Shown here: piece by piece, positions 1-5,269 of the stretch
Numbering within the stretch: the first letter of the stretch is position 1
How the letters are laid out: every line of letters starts with the position of its first letter
Assembly (NCBI GenBank): GCA_023424725.1
Contig: JAFADQ010000315.1
Location: forward strand, 1 to 5,269
DNA: 5,269 nucleotides
Source: Bacteroidota bacterium
GTDB lineage: Bacteria > Bacteroidota > Bacteroidia > Cytophagales > Hymenobacteraceae
Direction of reading: 5' to 3'
Translations under genes and position numbers: made by a program
Notes under the pieces: generated by a model
Told to the model about the DNA's origin: nothing
What the model saw: the letters and a program-made list of their open reading frames with translations, nothing else
Databases searched by the model: none

Positions 1-821
1 TCGTTATCTCTGCCGAAAGGTTTGCGCGGGGCGCGATCTTCGCCTTCAGAACCAAAAGATTTGCGTGGGCCACGCTCATCGCGGTCGAAAGATTTCCGAG
101 GTCCTCTTTCGTCGCGGTCGGCGCCAAAAGATTTGCGCGGGCGGTCGTCGCGGCTTTCGGAAGACGAACGGCGATCGGATGGCCTGTCAGAATCTTTTTT
201 TGGGAATTTGCTTTTGTAACCGGTTGGCTTGCGGGTATCGAATTGCGGGCCGTCCTGGGCTCTGGCGCCTGTGTTTTTGCCCCTTGCAGGTTTGCGGTCT
301 GATGATGAGCGCTCGTCTCCATCGTCGGATCGGAACGGTTTACGGAAAGCCGGTTTATCGCCAAACGGGCGGTCAGAATCGGCGCGTGGTTTAAACGGAC
401 GTCCTTCGCCGGAGCGCGCATCGCGGTTTTTAGCGAAAGAAGGCTTGCTGCTTCTGCCAAAACGGTTTTCGCTCTCGCGCGGGCCACGTGGAGAACGGTC
501 TTCGCCTATGCCTTCTTCCAGGGCTTTGTAGCTTTTTTCGGAATATTCGTCGAAATCGTTGCCAGGGCGTTTATAACCACGGCCTGTAGATGAGCCTGGA
601 CCAAACTTGTTGGCTGCGCCACGGCTTCCGGGAGCGCCGCCGCGGCCGGTTGGGCGCGAGGTTCTGCCTTCGGCTCTGTCTGGAGAGGCTTTGCGGGGTG
701 CGCCGCCCCTGGCAGGCTTATCTGCAGATGAGTGGGCAGGGCTTGCACCGCTTTTACGGAATGAAGATTTATCGTCGGCGGCACGTTTGCCGGCTGGTTT
801 TTTGGGTTTTTCTGAGGCCAT
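1..821 (-). CDS. Probable rRNA pseudouridine synthase (RluB/RsuA type), N-terminal disordered extension, 3' end outside window
   Basis: Reading from an ATG at 821-819, the frame stays open for 273 codons and leaves the window at base 1. A strong AAGGAG ribosome site six bases upstream supports this start. The visible part is very low in complexity: Arg, Lys, Asp, Ser, Gly and Pro dominate, with one Leu, one Ile and no Val, Cys or Trp, so it should be disordered and nucleic-acid binding. It opens with MASEKPKKPAGKRA. PRKSFG-like units occur at residues 228-233, 241-245, 252-257 and 265-270. From family knowledge, Bacteroidota RluB-type pseudouridine synthases often carry such an extension before the S4 and catalytic domains, and the gene often follows scpB, as here. 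RluB-type enzymes isomerise a uridine in 23S rRNA. No catalytic residues are in view, so the product is inferred. An RNA helicase or another RNA-binding protein with a basic tail is the main alternative. Confidence 0.78.
   Translation of the reverse strand, partial: MASEKPKKPAGKRAADDKSSFRKSGASPAHSSADKPARGGAPRKASPDRAEGRTSRPTGRGGAPGSRGAANKFGPGSSTGRGYKRPGNDFDEYSEKSYKALEEGIGEDRSPRGPRESENRFGRSSKPSFAKNRDARSGEGRPFKPRADSDRPFGDKPAFRKPFRSDDGDERSSSDRKPARGKNTGARAQDGPQFDTRKPTGYKSKFPKKDSDRPSDRRSSSESRDDRPRKSFGADRDERGPRKSFDRDERGPRKSFGSEGEDRAPRKPFGRDN
54..119 (-). repeat. Tandem 11-codon repeat in the disordered extension
   Basis: Two adjacent 33-bp units (119-87 and 86-54 on the minus strand) both encode DRDERGPRKSF, residues 235-245 and 246-256 of the partial protein. 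The peptides are identical, yet seven of the eleven codons differ, all synonymously (for example GAC/GAT, AGA/CGT, CCT/CCA). Looser copies of the same PRKxF unit flank them, so the degenerate array covers about bases 8-149. Confidence 0.85.
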
Positions 822-827
822 GGGCTG

Positions 828-833
828 CTCCTT
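828..833 (-). promoter_or_regulatory. Shine-Dalgarno AAGGAG for the gene starting at 821
   Basis: The minus strand reads AAGGAG, then six bases (CAGCCC), then ATG. This is a strong match to the anti-Shine-Dalgarno at good spacing and decides the start. It stands out because genes of this phylum usually lack such sites, and the other three starts in this window have none. Confidence 0.75.
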
Positions 834-839
834 GTTACA

Positions 840-860
840 CTATCAGCAATAAACTGATAG
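840..860 (-). promoter_or_regulatory. Perfect 7-bp hairpin just upstream of the Shine-Dalgarno
   Basis: CTATCAG and CTGATAG form a perfect inverted repeat around a 7-base AT-rich loop. In the minus-strand transcript it ends six bases before AAGGAG. It has no U-tract, so it is not an intrinsic terminator. It could be a protein operator, or an RNA structure that tunes initiation or stability. The function is inferred from position only. Confidence 0.45.
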
Positions 861-913
861 CTGTTATTTTAATTCGGTACTACTTTGCCGCAACAAGCGG
901 TAAAATTTTATGC

Positions 914-941
914 TGCCATGCCCCTGAAAATGGCATCGGCA
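914..941 (-). promoter_or_regulatory. Bulged 9-bp hairpin in the scpB-downstream spacer
   Basis: On the minus strand TGCC-G-ATGCC pairs with GGCATGGCA across a 9-base loop, giving nine pairs with one bulged G. The bases after it are GCATAAAATTTTACC rather than a clean U-tract, so it would be only a weak terminator at best. It may be part of the leader of the downstream gene, or may stabilise the 3' end of an scpB transcript. Confidence 0.4.
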
Positions 942-1110
942 GGCAGGTATATAAACCCAAAAACGCGCGGTTCGTTCAACGTTTTGCTTTTATTTATTTT
1001 AGCGCGCAGCATAAAATAATAACCGGCAAAAGTTAAAAGTATACCGGAAGGATTATGAACTCGCAGGCCGACCAGCCGGGGCTAATAACCAACAAATCTT
1101 CACAATACGT

Positions 1111-1118
1111 CAAAAATA
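1111..1118 (-). promoter_or_regulatory. Possible -7 element (TATTTTTG) for the gene starting at 821
   Basis: The minus strand reads TATTTTTG, matching the Bacteroidota TAnnTTTG -7 consensus. A TTG triplet lies 17 bases upstream (1138-1136), within the 17-23 range reported for Flavobacterium-type promoters. Such matches are common in AT-rich DNA, and the start site would leave a leader of about 280 bases, so this is tentative. Confidence 0.25.
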
Positions 1119-1685
1119 TTAATCGGCTGCCTGGCCAATGTGGTTTTCTTCGGTTTCGGCTACTACGTCTTTTAATTGCGGTAAATCGCGCAGGCTGCTG
1201 ATGCCGAAGTAATCCATAAACTTTTGGGTGGTGCCGTATAAAATAGGGCGGCCAATGGCTTCGGCTTTTCCTTTAATGGTAATTAGTTCTTTTTCCAGCA
1301 GTTTCTGCACCGCGTAATCGCAGCTTACACCCCTAATTTGCTCTATCTGCCCTTTGGTAATGGGTTGTTTGTAGGCAACTATGGCCAGCGTTTCTAAAGC
1401 TGCCGGCGAGAGGCGTTTTTTGGCCCGGTGCTTCAGCAAAATGCCTACTACATTTTGGTGCTCGGGCTTGGTTAAAAACTGGTAGCCGCCGGCAAGCGCT
1501 TGTATTTGTATGGCAAAACTTTCGGTGGCGTACTTCTGTTGCAGCTGTGCTATTATTGCCTCTACCCCGGCCGGGGCAAGCTCATACTCGTAGGCTTCGG
1601 CCAGAGTTCGGCTTATCTCATCGGCAGAGATAGGCTCCTGGGCACAGAAAATAAGCGCTTCTACAGCGGCCGGCAGGGTATTCAA
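1119..1685 (-). CDS. scpB: Segregation and condensation protein ScpB
   Basis: ScpB dimers bind ScpA and the SMC ATPase to form the bacterial condensin-like complex that organises and segregates the chromosome in the cytoplasm. The 188-residue length is normal for the family. The first winged-helix domain spans about residues 4-83 and begins with the typical VEALIFCAQEPIS. The second, about 92-168, carries the family signature: LSPAALETLAIVAYKQPIT at 92-110, GQIEQIRGV at 112-120 and GRPILYGTTQKFMDYFG at 145-161. The start is TTG at 1685-1683. No ATG or GTG lies between it and the in-frame stop at 1712-1710, and it gives the usual short lead before EALIF. The gene begins 11 bp after the DksA-like stop, so the two are probably co-transcribed. 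The partner scpA is not in the window. The acidic tail after residue 170 is not conserved in the family. Confidence 0.95.
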   Translation of the reverse strand: MNTLPAAVEALIFCAQEPISADEISRTLAEAYEYELAPAGVEAIIAQLQQKYATESFAIQIQALAGGYQFLTKPEHQNVVGILLKHRAKKRLSPAALETLAIVAYKQPITKGQIEQIRGVSCDYAVQKLLEKELITIKGKAEAIGRPILYGTTQKFMDYFGISSLRDLPQLKDVVAETEENHIGQAAD

Positions 1686-1696
1686 TTCTACTATTA

Positions 1697-2098
1697 TTAA
1701 TCTCTGCGGTTAAGCTTTGCTTCTATAGAGTGCTGGGTGTGTGGCACGGCACGTAACCGCTCTTTCGGGATCAGTTTTCCGGTTTCTATGCACACGCCGT
1801 AAGAGCCGTTGCGCACACGAATAAGAGCGTTATCGAGCTGCTGTATAAATTTCATCTGGCGGGCTGCCAGCTGGTTCAGGTTTTCTTTCTCGGCCGTGTC
1901 GGCGCCGTCTTCCAGCACTTTGGTGCCCGAGGCGGTATTATCGGTGCCGGTATCGTTGCGGCGCGTAAGGGTTTCCTTAATATAATTAAGCTCCTTGCGG
2001 GCGTTGGCAAGCTTCTCGGTAATCAGTTCTTCAAACTCCTTTAAATCTTCGCGGGAGTAGCGTTGCGGTTGCTGGGTATCTGCGTTTTGAGTAGCCAT
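1697..2098 (-). CDS. DksA/TraR-family RNA polymerase regulator with degenerate zinc finger
   Basis: DksA-type proteins bind the RNA polymerase secondary channel and, with ppGpp, adjust promoter choice, including rRNA promoters. The 133 residues start with a polar tail (1-15). Two helices of a coiled coil follow, about 16-47 and 70-97, with DGADTA at 64-69 between them. This matches the DxxDxA tip motif (D64, D67, A69) needed for DksA activity. The globular end reads GSYGVCIETGKLIPKERL at 98-115, then AVPHTQHSIEAK at 117-128. Of the four zinc cysteines of E. coli DksA only C103 remains; the others correspond to T106, S124 and A127. From family knowledge, this loss is common in Bacteroidota members. 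The ATG at 2098 has no Shine-Dalgarno but an A-rich leader. The gene heads the cluster and its stop lies 11 bp before scpB. Whether it acts as true DksA is not shown by sequence. Confidence 0.9.
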   Translation of the reverse strand: MATQNADTQQPQRYSREDLKEFEELITEKLANARKELNYIKETLTRRNDTGTDNTASGTKVLEDGADTAEKENLNQLAARQMKFIQQLDNALIRVRNGSYGVCIETGKLIPKERLRAVPHTQHSIEAKLNRRD

Positions 2099-2197
2099 AG
2101 CAGTAGGGTTGCGTTTTTAATTTTACTTTACCGGCACCAGTGTTTTAAAATTGCGCTGCAATACCTCTTTTACCCGAGTACTTCAGCGAGGCGATTA

Positions 2198-2212
2198 TCC
2201 TGATTTTCAGGA
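2198..2212. promoter_or_regulatory. 6-bp inverted repeat in the dksA-like leader
   Basis: TCCTGA-TTT-TCAGGA is a perfect inverted repeat about 35 bases downstream of the proposed -7 element. It is too short and lacks a U-tract for a terminator. It could be an operator half-site pair or a small RNA hairpin in the roughly 140-base leader. Evidence is positional only. Confidence 0.3.
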
Positions 2213-2246
2213 CAAAAAACACTTCTCCAGTCTTGCAAATTGGCTG

Positions 2247-2254
2247 CAAAGATA
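2247..2254 (-). promoter_or_regulatory. Bacteroidota -7 promoter element for the dksA-like/scpB cluster
   Basis: The minus strand reads TATCTTTG followed by C, an exact TAnnTTTG match. It lies about 150 bases upstream of the dksA-like ATG in the only intergenic space available to the cluster. No clear TTTG -33 box is visible at the expected distance; that region reads AAAAAACCGG. Transcription would start near 2240. Confidence 0.5.
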
Positions 2255-2313
2255 CACTTTTATTTCCGGTTTTTTCTGGTGATACTAAAATTCTGATTTT
2301 TGCCGCTGTTGCC

Positions 2314-2340
2314 CAGCTTTTTGCCTTCCGCAGCTTTTTG
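2314..2340. repeat. Short direct repeat CAGCTTTTTG x2
   Basis: The 10-mer CAGCTTTTTG occurs at 2314-2323 and 2331-2340, 17 bases start to start, about 140 bases before the large plus-strand gene. It could be a pair of regulator sites or chance in T-rich DNA. Confidence 0.3.
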
Positions 2341-2475
2341 TTTTGTTTGCGCTAACAGGCAATCTGGCAATTGCGGGCAAACTTTGGAATATTCAATAAG
2401 AAATTGTAAAATTATGCGGTAAAGGCACGGCAGGCAGCGCGGGAAAGGTTTACGTTTTAATCTGAGAATATTAGT

Positions 2476-5025
2476 ATGAATTCCCGACACTCGTTTTGGC
2501 ACTTCTGGCCGCTGGCTTTCGCGCTATTTTTTGGGTTGCCACTTTATGCTGCCGCGCAGGGCGGTGGCGCCATTTGGTATTTTGGCTACAATGCCGGCCT
2601 CGATTTTAATACCAATCCGCCCACACCTATTTACGATGGGGCGGTGAACACGAACGAAGGATGCGCATCGCTAACCGATATGCAGGGAAATTTGCTGATG
2701 TATACCGATGGCATAACGGTGTATAACAGGTTGCATAATGTGATGCAAAACGGCACAGGTTTAACCGGCGACCCATCCAGCACCCAATCTGGCATAATTG
2801 TACCCCAACCCGGCAACGACAGTATTTACTTTATTTTTACTACTCCAGCGTCTGCAATCGGGCCCTTGTGCTATTCTAAAGTTAATATGACGCTGGATAA
2901 CGGGCTTGGAGCTATTACAACCAAAAACGTAGTGTTGCACAGCCCATCCAGCGAGCAGTTAAGCGCGGTAAAACATGCTAACGGGATAGATTATTGGGTT
3001 ATGGCCAGAGCCGGCCTCTCTAATACGCTTACAGCATATTTAGTTACCGCGCAGGGCGTAGATACATCGGCGGTAGTTTCTGTTGTTGGCCCTACACCTA
3101 CCGGAACTGCGTTTATCGGGCAACTAAAATTCTCGCCCGACGGCCAAAAGATGGCGCAGGCTTTTTACGAAACCGATATGGTTATGCTCTGCGATTTTGA
3201 TGCCGGCACAGGCATAGCAAGCAATGCTATTGTACTTCAAACCAGCCCAATAAGCTCTTACGGGTTGGAGTTTTCTCCGTCGGGGCAATATTTATACCCT
3301 TCTGTTTTCAGCAATATAAACCAGTGGGATATTAGTTTGCCTACTCCTGCAGATATAAGCGCAAGCCGTTTAAAAATTATACCAGACAGCCTGAACGCAA
3401 CCTATATATGGGCGCTGCAAATAGCAAATAACGGGAAGATATATATTGCCAAGGGCACTACAACTTTTCTGGGCGTAATACACAACCCCGATTTGGGAGG
3501 GGCGGCATGCAATTTGCAATTAAATGCCGTAAACCTGGCCCCAAAATATTGCGCTATTGGCCTGCCTACGTTTAACCAAAGCTCGGTTTATACGCCTGCA
3601 ACCATTATAGCGCAAAATTATTGCAGCGGCTCTGCTACGCAATTCTCTGTTCAAACCGTTTTGCCATTACAAAATCATTTATGGGATTTTGGCGATCCGG
3701 CTTCCGGAGCCGCCAATACAAGCTCCGATTCTTTGCCTTCGCATACATATTCTGCGCCGGGGCAATATACGGTAACTTTGGTAAGCACTATCGGCACGTC
3801 GGTAATTACGCAATCTACGGTAATACAAGTGTTGCAGGGCCCGGCGGCTACGGTTTTGCCGGTGGGGCCGGTAAATTTATGCGCCGGCGAAAGCACCAAT
3901 CTCCAAACTCCGGATTTACCTGAAATGCACTATCAATGGATGATGAACGGCGTGCTATTGCCAAACGATACCCTGCCAGACTTTATGGCCACGGCATCGG
4001 GGTTTTACCAGGTGCTGGTGAGCGATAGCGTTTGCGCTACTCTTTCTGATACAATAGAAGTTACCGTGCACCCGGTGGCGTTGGCGCAAGTAACCCCGGA
4101 CAACCCATTGCCTGTTTGCGAGGGAGAAATTATAAGTCTGAATGCCGGCCAAAGCACGGGTAACACCTTTGCCTGGCTCCTAAACGGAGAACCAATTTCA
4201 GGTGCTAATGGCCCTGAATTTGATGCTTCCAGCTCTGGCCAATACCAGGTTATTGCCAGCAGTAGCGGCTTTTGCCCCGATACGTCGGGTTTGGTTACCG
4301 TTACCATAAACCCAAACCCGCAGGCTACTATGGTTACTCCGGGCCCGGTAAATTTTTGTGCCGATGATAACGCGGTTTTAGAAGTAGCAAATCTGGCTGG
4401 CGCTACCTACCAATGGCTGCAAAACGGCTCGCTTATTTTGGGCGCTCACAACCCGGTTTTTGCCCCTTCCAGCTCCGGGAATTACCAGGTTATTGTAACG
4501 AGTGCGGCCAACTGCTCCGATACATCGGGAGTAACCGTAGCAACAATGCATGCTGTGCCGGTAGTAATGGCAACAGCCCAAAACGGACCAAATTGCGGCG
4601 ATGCAATAACCCTTACGGCTTCCGGAGCCAGCAGCTATTTATGGAACACCGGCCAAAGCGGCTCCGGGATTTTTGTACAACCTGCAGAGGCCACTTTTTA
4701 TACCGTTACAGGGCAAACAGAATTTGGCTGCAGCCACACATCAACAGTTTTGGCAGAACCAGTTATTTGCGAAATTATTATCTCCGTTCCCAACATTATC
4801 ACCCCAAATAACGACGGCTATAACGATGTTTTTGAGCTTACCATAACCGGGCAGGAATACGATCTGCAAATATTTAACCGCTGGGGCCAGGAGATTTATA
4901 ACCGGCAAAACTACAGCAGGCAGCAAAACTGGCCAGCAACTAACCAGGCAAACGGCGTGTATTTTTACTTTATAAGCACCAGCAGCGGCGATACGTATAA
5001 AGGCTGGATTGAGGTGTTGAAGTAG
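2476..5025 (+). CDS. T9SS type B sorting domain protein with propeller-like, PKD and Ig-like domains (gliding-motility-associated)
   Basis: This 849-residue protein is exported by Sec and then, by its tail, by T9SS. A signal peptide spans residues 1-27, with a hydrophobic core at 11-23 and AAA before Q28. Residues 30-370 resemble the propeller-like module of Bacteroidota surface proteins: IWYFGYNAGLDFN at 33-45, NTNEGCASLTD at 58-68, blade-like FSPDG (219-223), FSPSG (266-270) and IANNGKIYIAKG (316-327), closing with GLPTFNQS at 362-369. A PKD domain follows at about 375-455 (HLWDFGDP at 401-408, HTYSAPGQYTVTL at 423-435), then four Ig-like repeats at 457-765. The tail at about 771-849 has NIITPNNDGYNDVFEL, LQIFNRWGQEIYN and ANGVYFYFI, the type B gliding-motility C-terminal signature. 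Such proteins are often adhesins or matrix components and usually need a PorP/SprF-like partner, which is not seen here. There is no enzymatic motif, so the ligand is unknown. The ATG at 2476 lacks a Shine-Dalgarno but gives a complete signal peptide. Confidence 0.93.
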   Translation: MNSRHSFWHFWPLAFALFFGLPLYAAAQGGGAIWYFGYNAGLDFNTNPPTPIYDGAVNTNEGCASLTDMQGNLLMYTDGITVYNRLHNVMQNGTGLTGDPSSTQSGIIVPQPGNDSIYFIFTTPASAIGPLCYSKVNMTLDNGLGAITTKNVVLHSPSSEQLSAVKHANGIDYWVMARAGLSNTLTAYLVTAQGVDTSAVVSVVGPTPTGTAFIGQLKFSPDGQKMAQAFYETDMVMLCDFDAGTGIASNAIVLQTSPISSYGLEFSPSGQYLYPSVFSNINQWDISLPTPADISASRLKIIPDSLNATYIWALQIANNGKIYIAKGTTTFLGVIHNPDLGGAACNLQLNAVNLAPKYCAIGLPTFNQSSVYTPATIIAQNYCSGSATQFSVQTVLPLQNHLWDFGDPASGAANTSSDSLPSHTYSAPGQYTVTLVSTIGTSVITQSTVIQVLQGPAATVLPVGPVNLCAGESTNLQTPDLPEMHYQWMMNGVLLPNDTLPDFMATASGFYQVLVSDSVCATLSDTIEVTVHPVALAQVTPDNPLPVCEGEIISLNAGQSTGNTFAWLLNGEPISGANGPEFDASSSGQYQVIASSSGFCPDTSGLVTVTINPNPQATMVTPGPVNFCADDNAVLEVANLAGATYQWLQNGSLILGAHNPVFAPSSSGNYQVIVTSAANCSDTSGVTVATMHAVPVVMATAQNGPNCGDAITLTASGASSYLWNTGQSGSGIFVQPAEATFYTVTGQTEFGCSHTSTVLAEPVICEIIISVPNIITPNNDGYNDVFELTITGQEYDLQIFNRWGQEIYNRQNYSRQQNWPATNQANGVYFYFISTSSGDTYKGWIEVLK
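3844..4770 (+). repeat. Four Ig-like tandem repeats inside the T9SS type B protein
   Basis: Repeats of about 79-80 residues begin near residues 457, 535, 615 and 694. Each has two cysteines: 469/520, 548/600, 628/680 and 707/752. First cysteines are spaced 79, 80 and 79 residues apart. Repeats 1-3 share the core (Y/F)xW(L/M)xNG, then SGxYQV. Repeats 2 and 3 are also close in DNA: TACCAGGTTATTG recurs exactly 240 bases apart (near 4243 and 4483). Repeat 4 is shorter and reads YLWNTGQSGSGIFVQP. The pairs are likely disulfides in the exported protein. Confidence 0.85.
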
Positions 5026-5028
5026 TAT

Positions 5029-5269
5029 TTACTTTTTCAACACTTTACGGGTTTGTATGTTGCCGGTGCCGGTGGCAAATTGCAGCACATACATGCCGGC
5101 CGGTAACTGGCTTATGTCTACAAACCCTTTGCCCTGCGCCGCGGTGTTTTTTGGCACCTGCAGCTCTTTTCCTAACATATCTAAAAGCCGTACCGACAAG
5201 TTGCCGCCTGTGTTGCCTGCATAACTAAAGTGCAGCAGCGTTTGTGCAGGGTTTGGCCATACGGTTAGT
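5029..5269 (-). CDS. T9SS type A sorting domain protein, C-terminal 79 residues only
   Basis: The minus strand is open from the window edge (5269) to a TAA at 5031-5029. The 79 visible residues form a type A (Por secretion tail) sorting domain: LTVWPNPAQTLLHFSY with the WPNP box at residues 4-7, LSVRLLDMLGKEL at 24-36, ISQLPAGMYVLQF at 52-64 and the basic end RKVLKK. This domain sends Sec-exported proteins through T9SS, where it is usually cleaved and the cargo is released or attached to A-LPS. The functional part of the protein lies beyond the window, so its activity is unknown. The frame converges on the type B gene with only three bases between the stop codons. Confidence 0.9.
   Translation of the reverse strand, partial: LTVWPNPAQTLLHFSYAGNTGGNLSVRLLDMLGKELQVPKNTAAQGKGFVDISQLPAGMYVLQFATGTGNIQTRKVLKK

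Larger units (their letters stand above)
822..1118. other. Spacer between scpB and the downstream gene (structured leader)
   Basis: This 297-bp AT-rich stretch lies between the scpB stop and the ATG at 821. It holds two hairpins (840-860 and 914-941), a 10-bp AT palindrome at 901-910, a Shine-Dalgarno at 828-833 and a possible -7 element at its scpB end. Neither strand has a convincing gene. The longest minus-strand frame I noted is a 34-codon ORF at 1012-908 without a ribosome site. The length is unusual for a spacer inside a tight operon and suggests a separate promoter or a regulated leader. Confidence 0.6.
2099..2475. other. Intergenic region between divergent dksA-like and T9SS type B genes
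   Basis: This 377-bp non-coding stretch must hold the promoters of both divergent genes. Towards the dksA-like gene it has a perfect -7 match at 2247-2254 and a short palindrome at 2198-2212. Towards the plus-strand gene I found only imperfect -7 matches (AAACTTTG at 2379-2386, TACGTTTT at 2451-2458). A 10-bp direct repeat (2314-2323, 2331-2340) and the 8-bp palindrome GCAATTGC at 2367-2374 lie in the middle. An 80-codon minus-strand frame (2502-2260) overlaps the start of the large gene and shows no family features, so I do not call it. Confidence 0.6.

Noticed and set aside
8..153. CRISPR-like array at the left end
   Set aside because: The imperfect 33-39-bp repeats lack spacers and identical repeats and lie in an open protein frame; they are explained by the repeated PRKSF peptide.
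506..784. 92-codon minus-strand frame (begins MPPTINLHSV)
   Set aside because: It is in a different frame from the 821-to-1 coding region on the same strand and looks like an Ala/Pro-rich shadow. The other frame has a strong ribosome site, stays open for 273 codons and has a coherent composition.
908..1012. 34-codon minus-strand ORF (MLRAKINKSKTLNEPRVFGF...) as a leader peptide
   Set aside because: It has no ribosome site, no recognisable motif and ends inside the AT palindrome. Its length is expected by chance; conservation in relatives would be needed to revive it.
22..1036. Several plus-strand frames of 65-148 codons over the left end
   Set aside because: They are antisense shadows of the GC-rich minus-strand disordered tract. 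Their Arg/Ser-rich or Cys-rich translations show no domain and they overlap each other.
2379..2458. Plus-strand -7 candidates AAACTTTG (2379) and TACGTTTT (2451)
   Set aside because: Each differs from TAnnTTTG by one base and neither has a TTG at proper spacing, so I did not call a promoter for the large gene.
2260..2502. 80-codon minus-strand ORF in the intergenic region
   Set aside because: It overlaps the start of the large plus-strand gene and the proposed dksA-like promoter, and shows no domain or ribosome site.
5060..5078. TTGCC...GGCAA inverted repeat as a terminator for the large gene
   Set aside because: It has only five pairs, lacks a following T-tract and lies within the type A sorting-domain coding sequence, where Gly/Thr codons explain it.

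Overview
This window comes from a member of the Bacteroidota. Two unrelated genes end in type IX secretion (T9SS) sorting domains, one type B (gliding-motility-associated C-terminal domain) and one type A (Por secretion tail). There is a TATCTTTG promoter -7 element of the phylum's TAnnTTTG type. The DksA-like protein has the degenerate zinc-finger form, and the putative pseudouridine synthase has a long charged N-terminal extension; as I know the families, both are common in this phylum. The genus cannot be told from this sequence.

Layout. The left 2.1 kb is a minus-strand housekeeping cluster. In transcription order it runs: a DksA/TraR-family regulator (2098-1697), scpB (1685-1119, TTG start, 11 bp behind the regulator), a 297-bp spacer with two hairpins, and a reading frame starting at 821 that leaves the window at base 1. 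That last frame is open for 273 codons and is easily missed because it has no stop inside the window. It is the disordered, Arg/Lys/Asp/Ser/Gly/Pro-rich N-terminal part of a protein that, from its composition and its place after scpB, is most likely the RluB/RsuA-type rRNA pseudouridine synthase. Its catalytic domain lies outside the window.

The right 3.2 kb is cell-surface biology. A 377-bp intergenic region separates the minus-strand cluster from a plus-strand gene (2476-5025). That gene encodes an 849-residue exported protein: signal peptide, beta-propeller-like N-terminal half, PKD domain, four cysteine-bounded Ig-like repeats and a type B T9SS sorting domain. Three bases after its stop, a convergent minus-strand gene ends (stop at 5029-5031). 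Only its last 79 residues are in the window, and they form a type A T9SS sorting domain.

The left cluster plausibly links transcription control (DksA-like), chromosome organisation (ScpB of the SMC complex) and ribosome maturation (pseudouridine synthase). The two right-hand products would both be exported by Sec and moved across the outer membrane by T9SS. I see no mobile element, CRISPR array, tRNA, rRNA or defence system, and no convincing wholly new system. The most distinctive points are the 11-residue tandem repeat kept identical in protein but diverged in DNA, the structured leader with a strong Shine-Dalgarno before the same gene, and the 3-bp convergent junction between two T9SS cargo genes.
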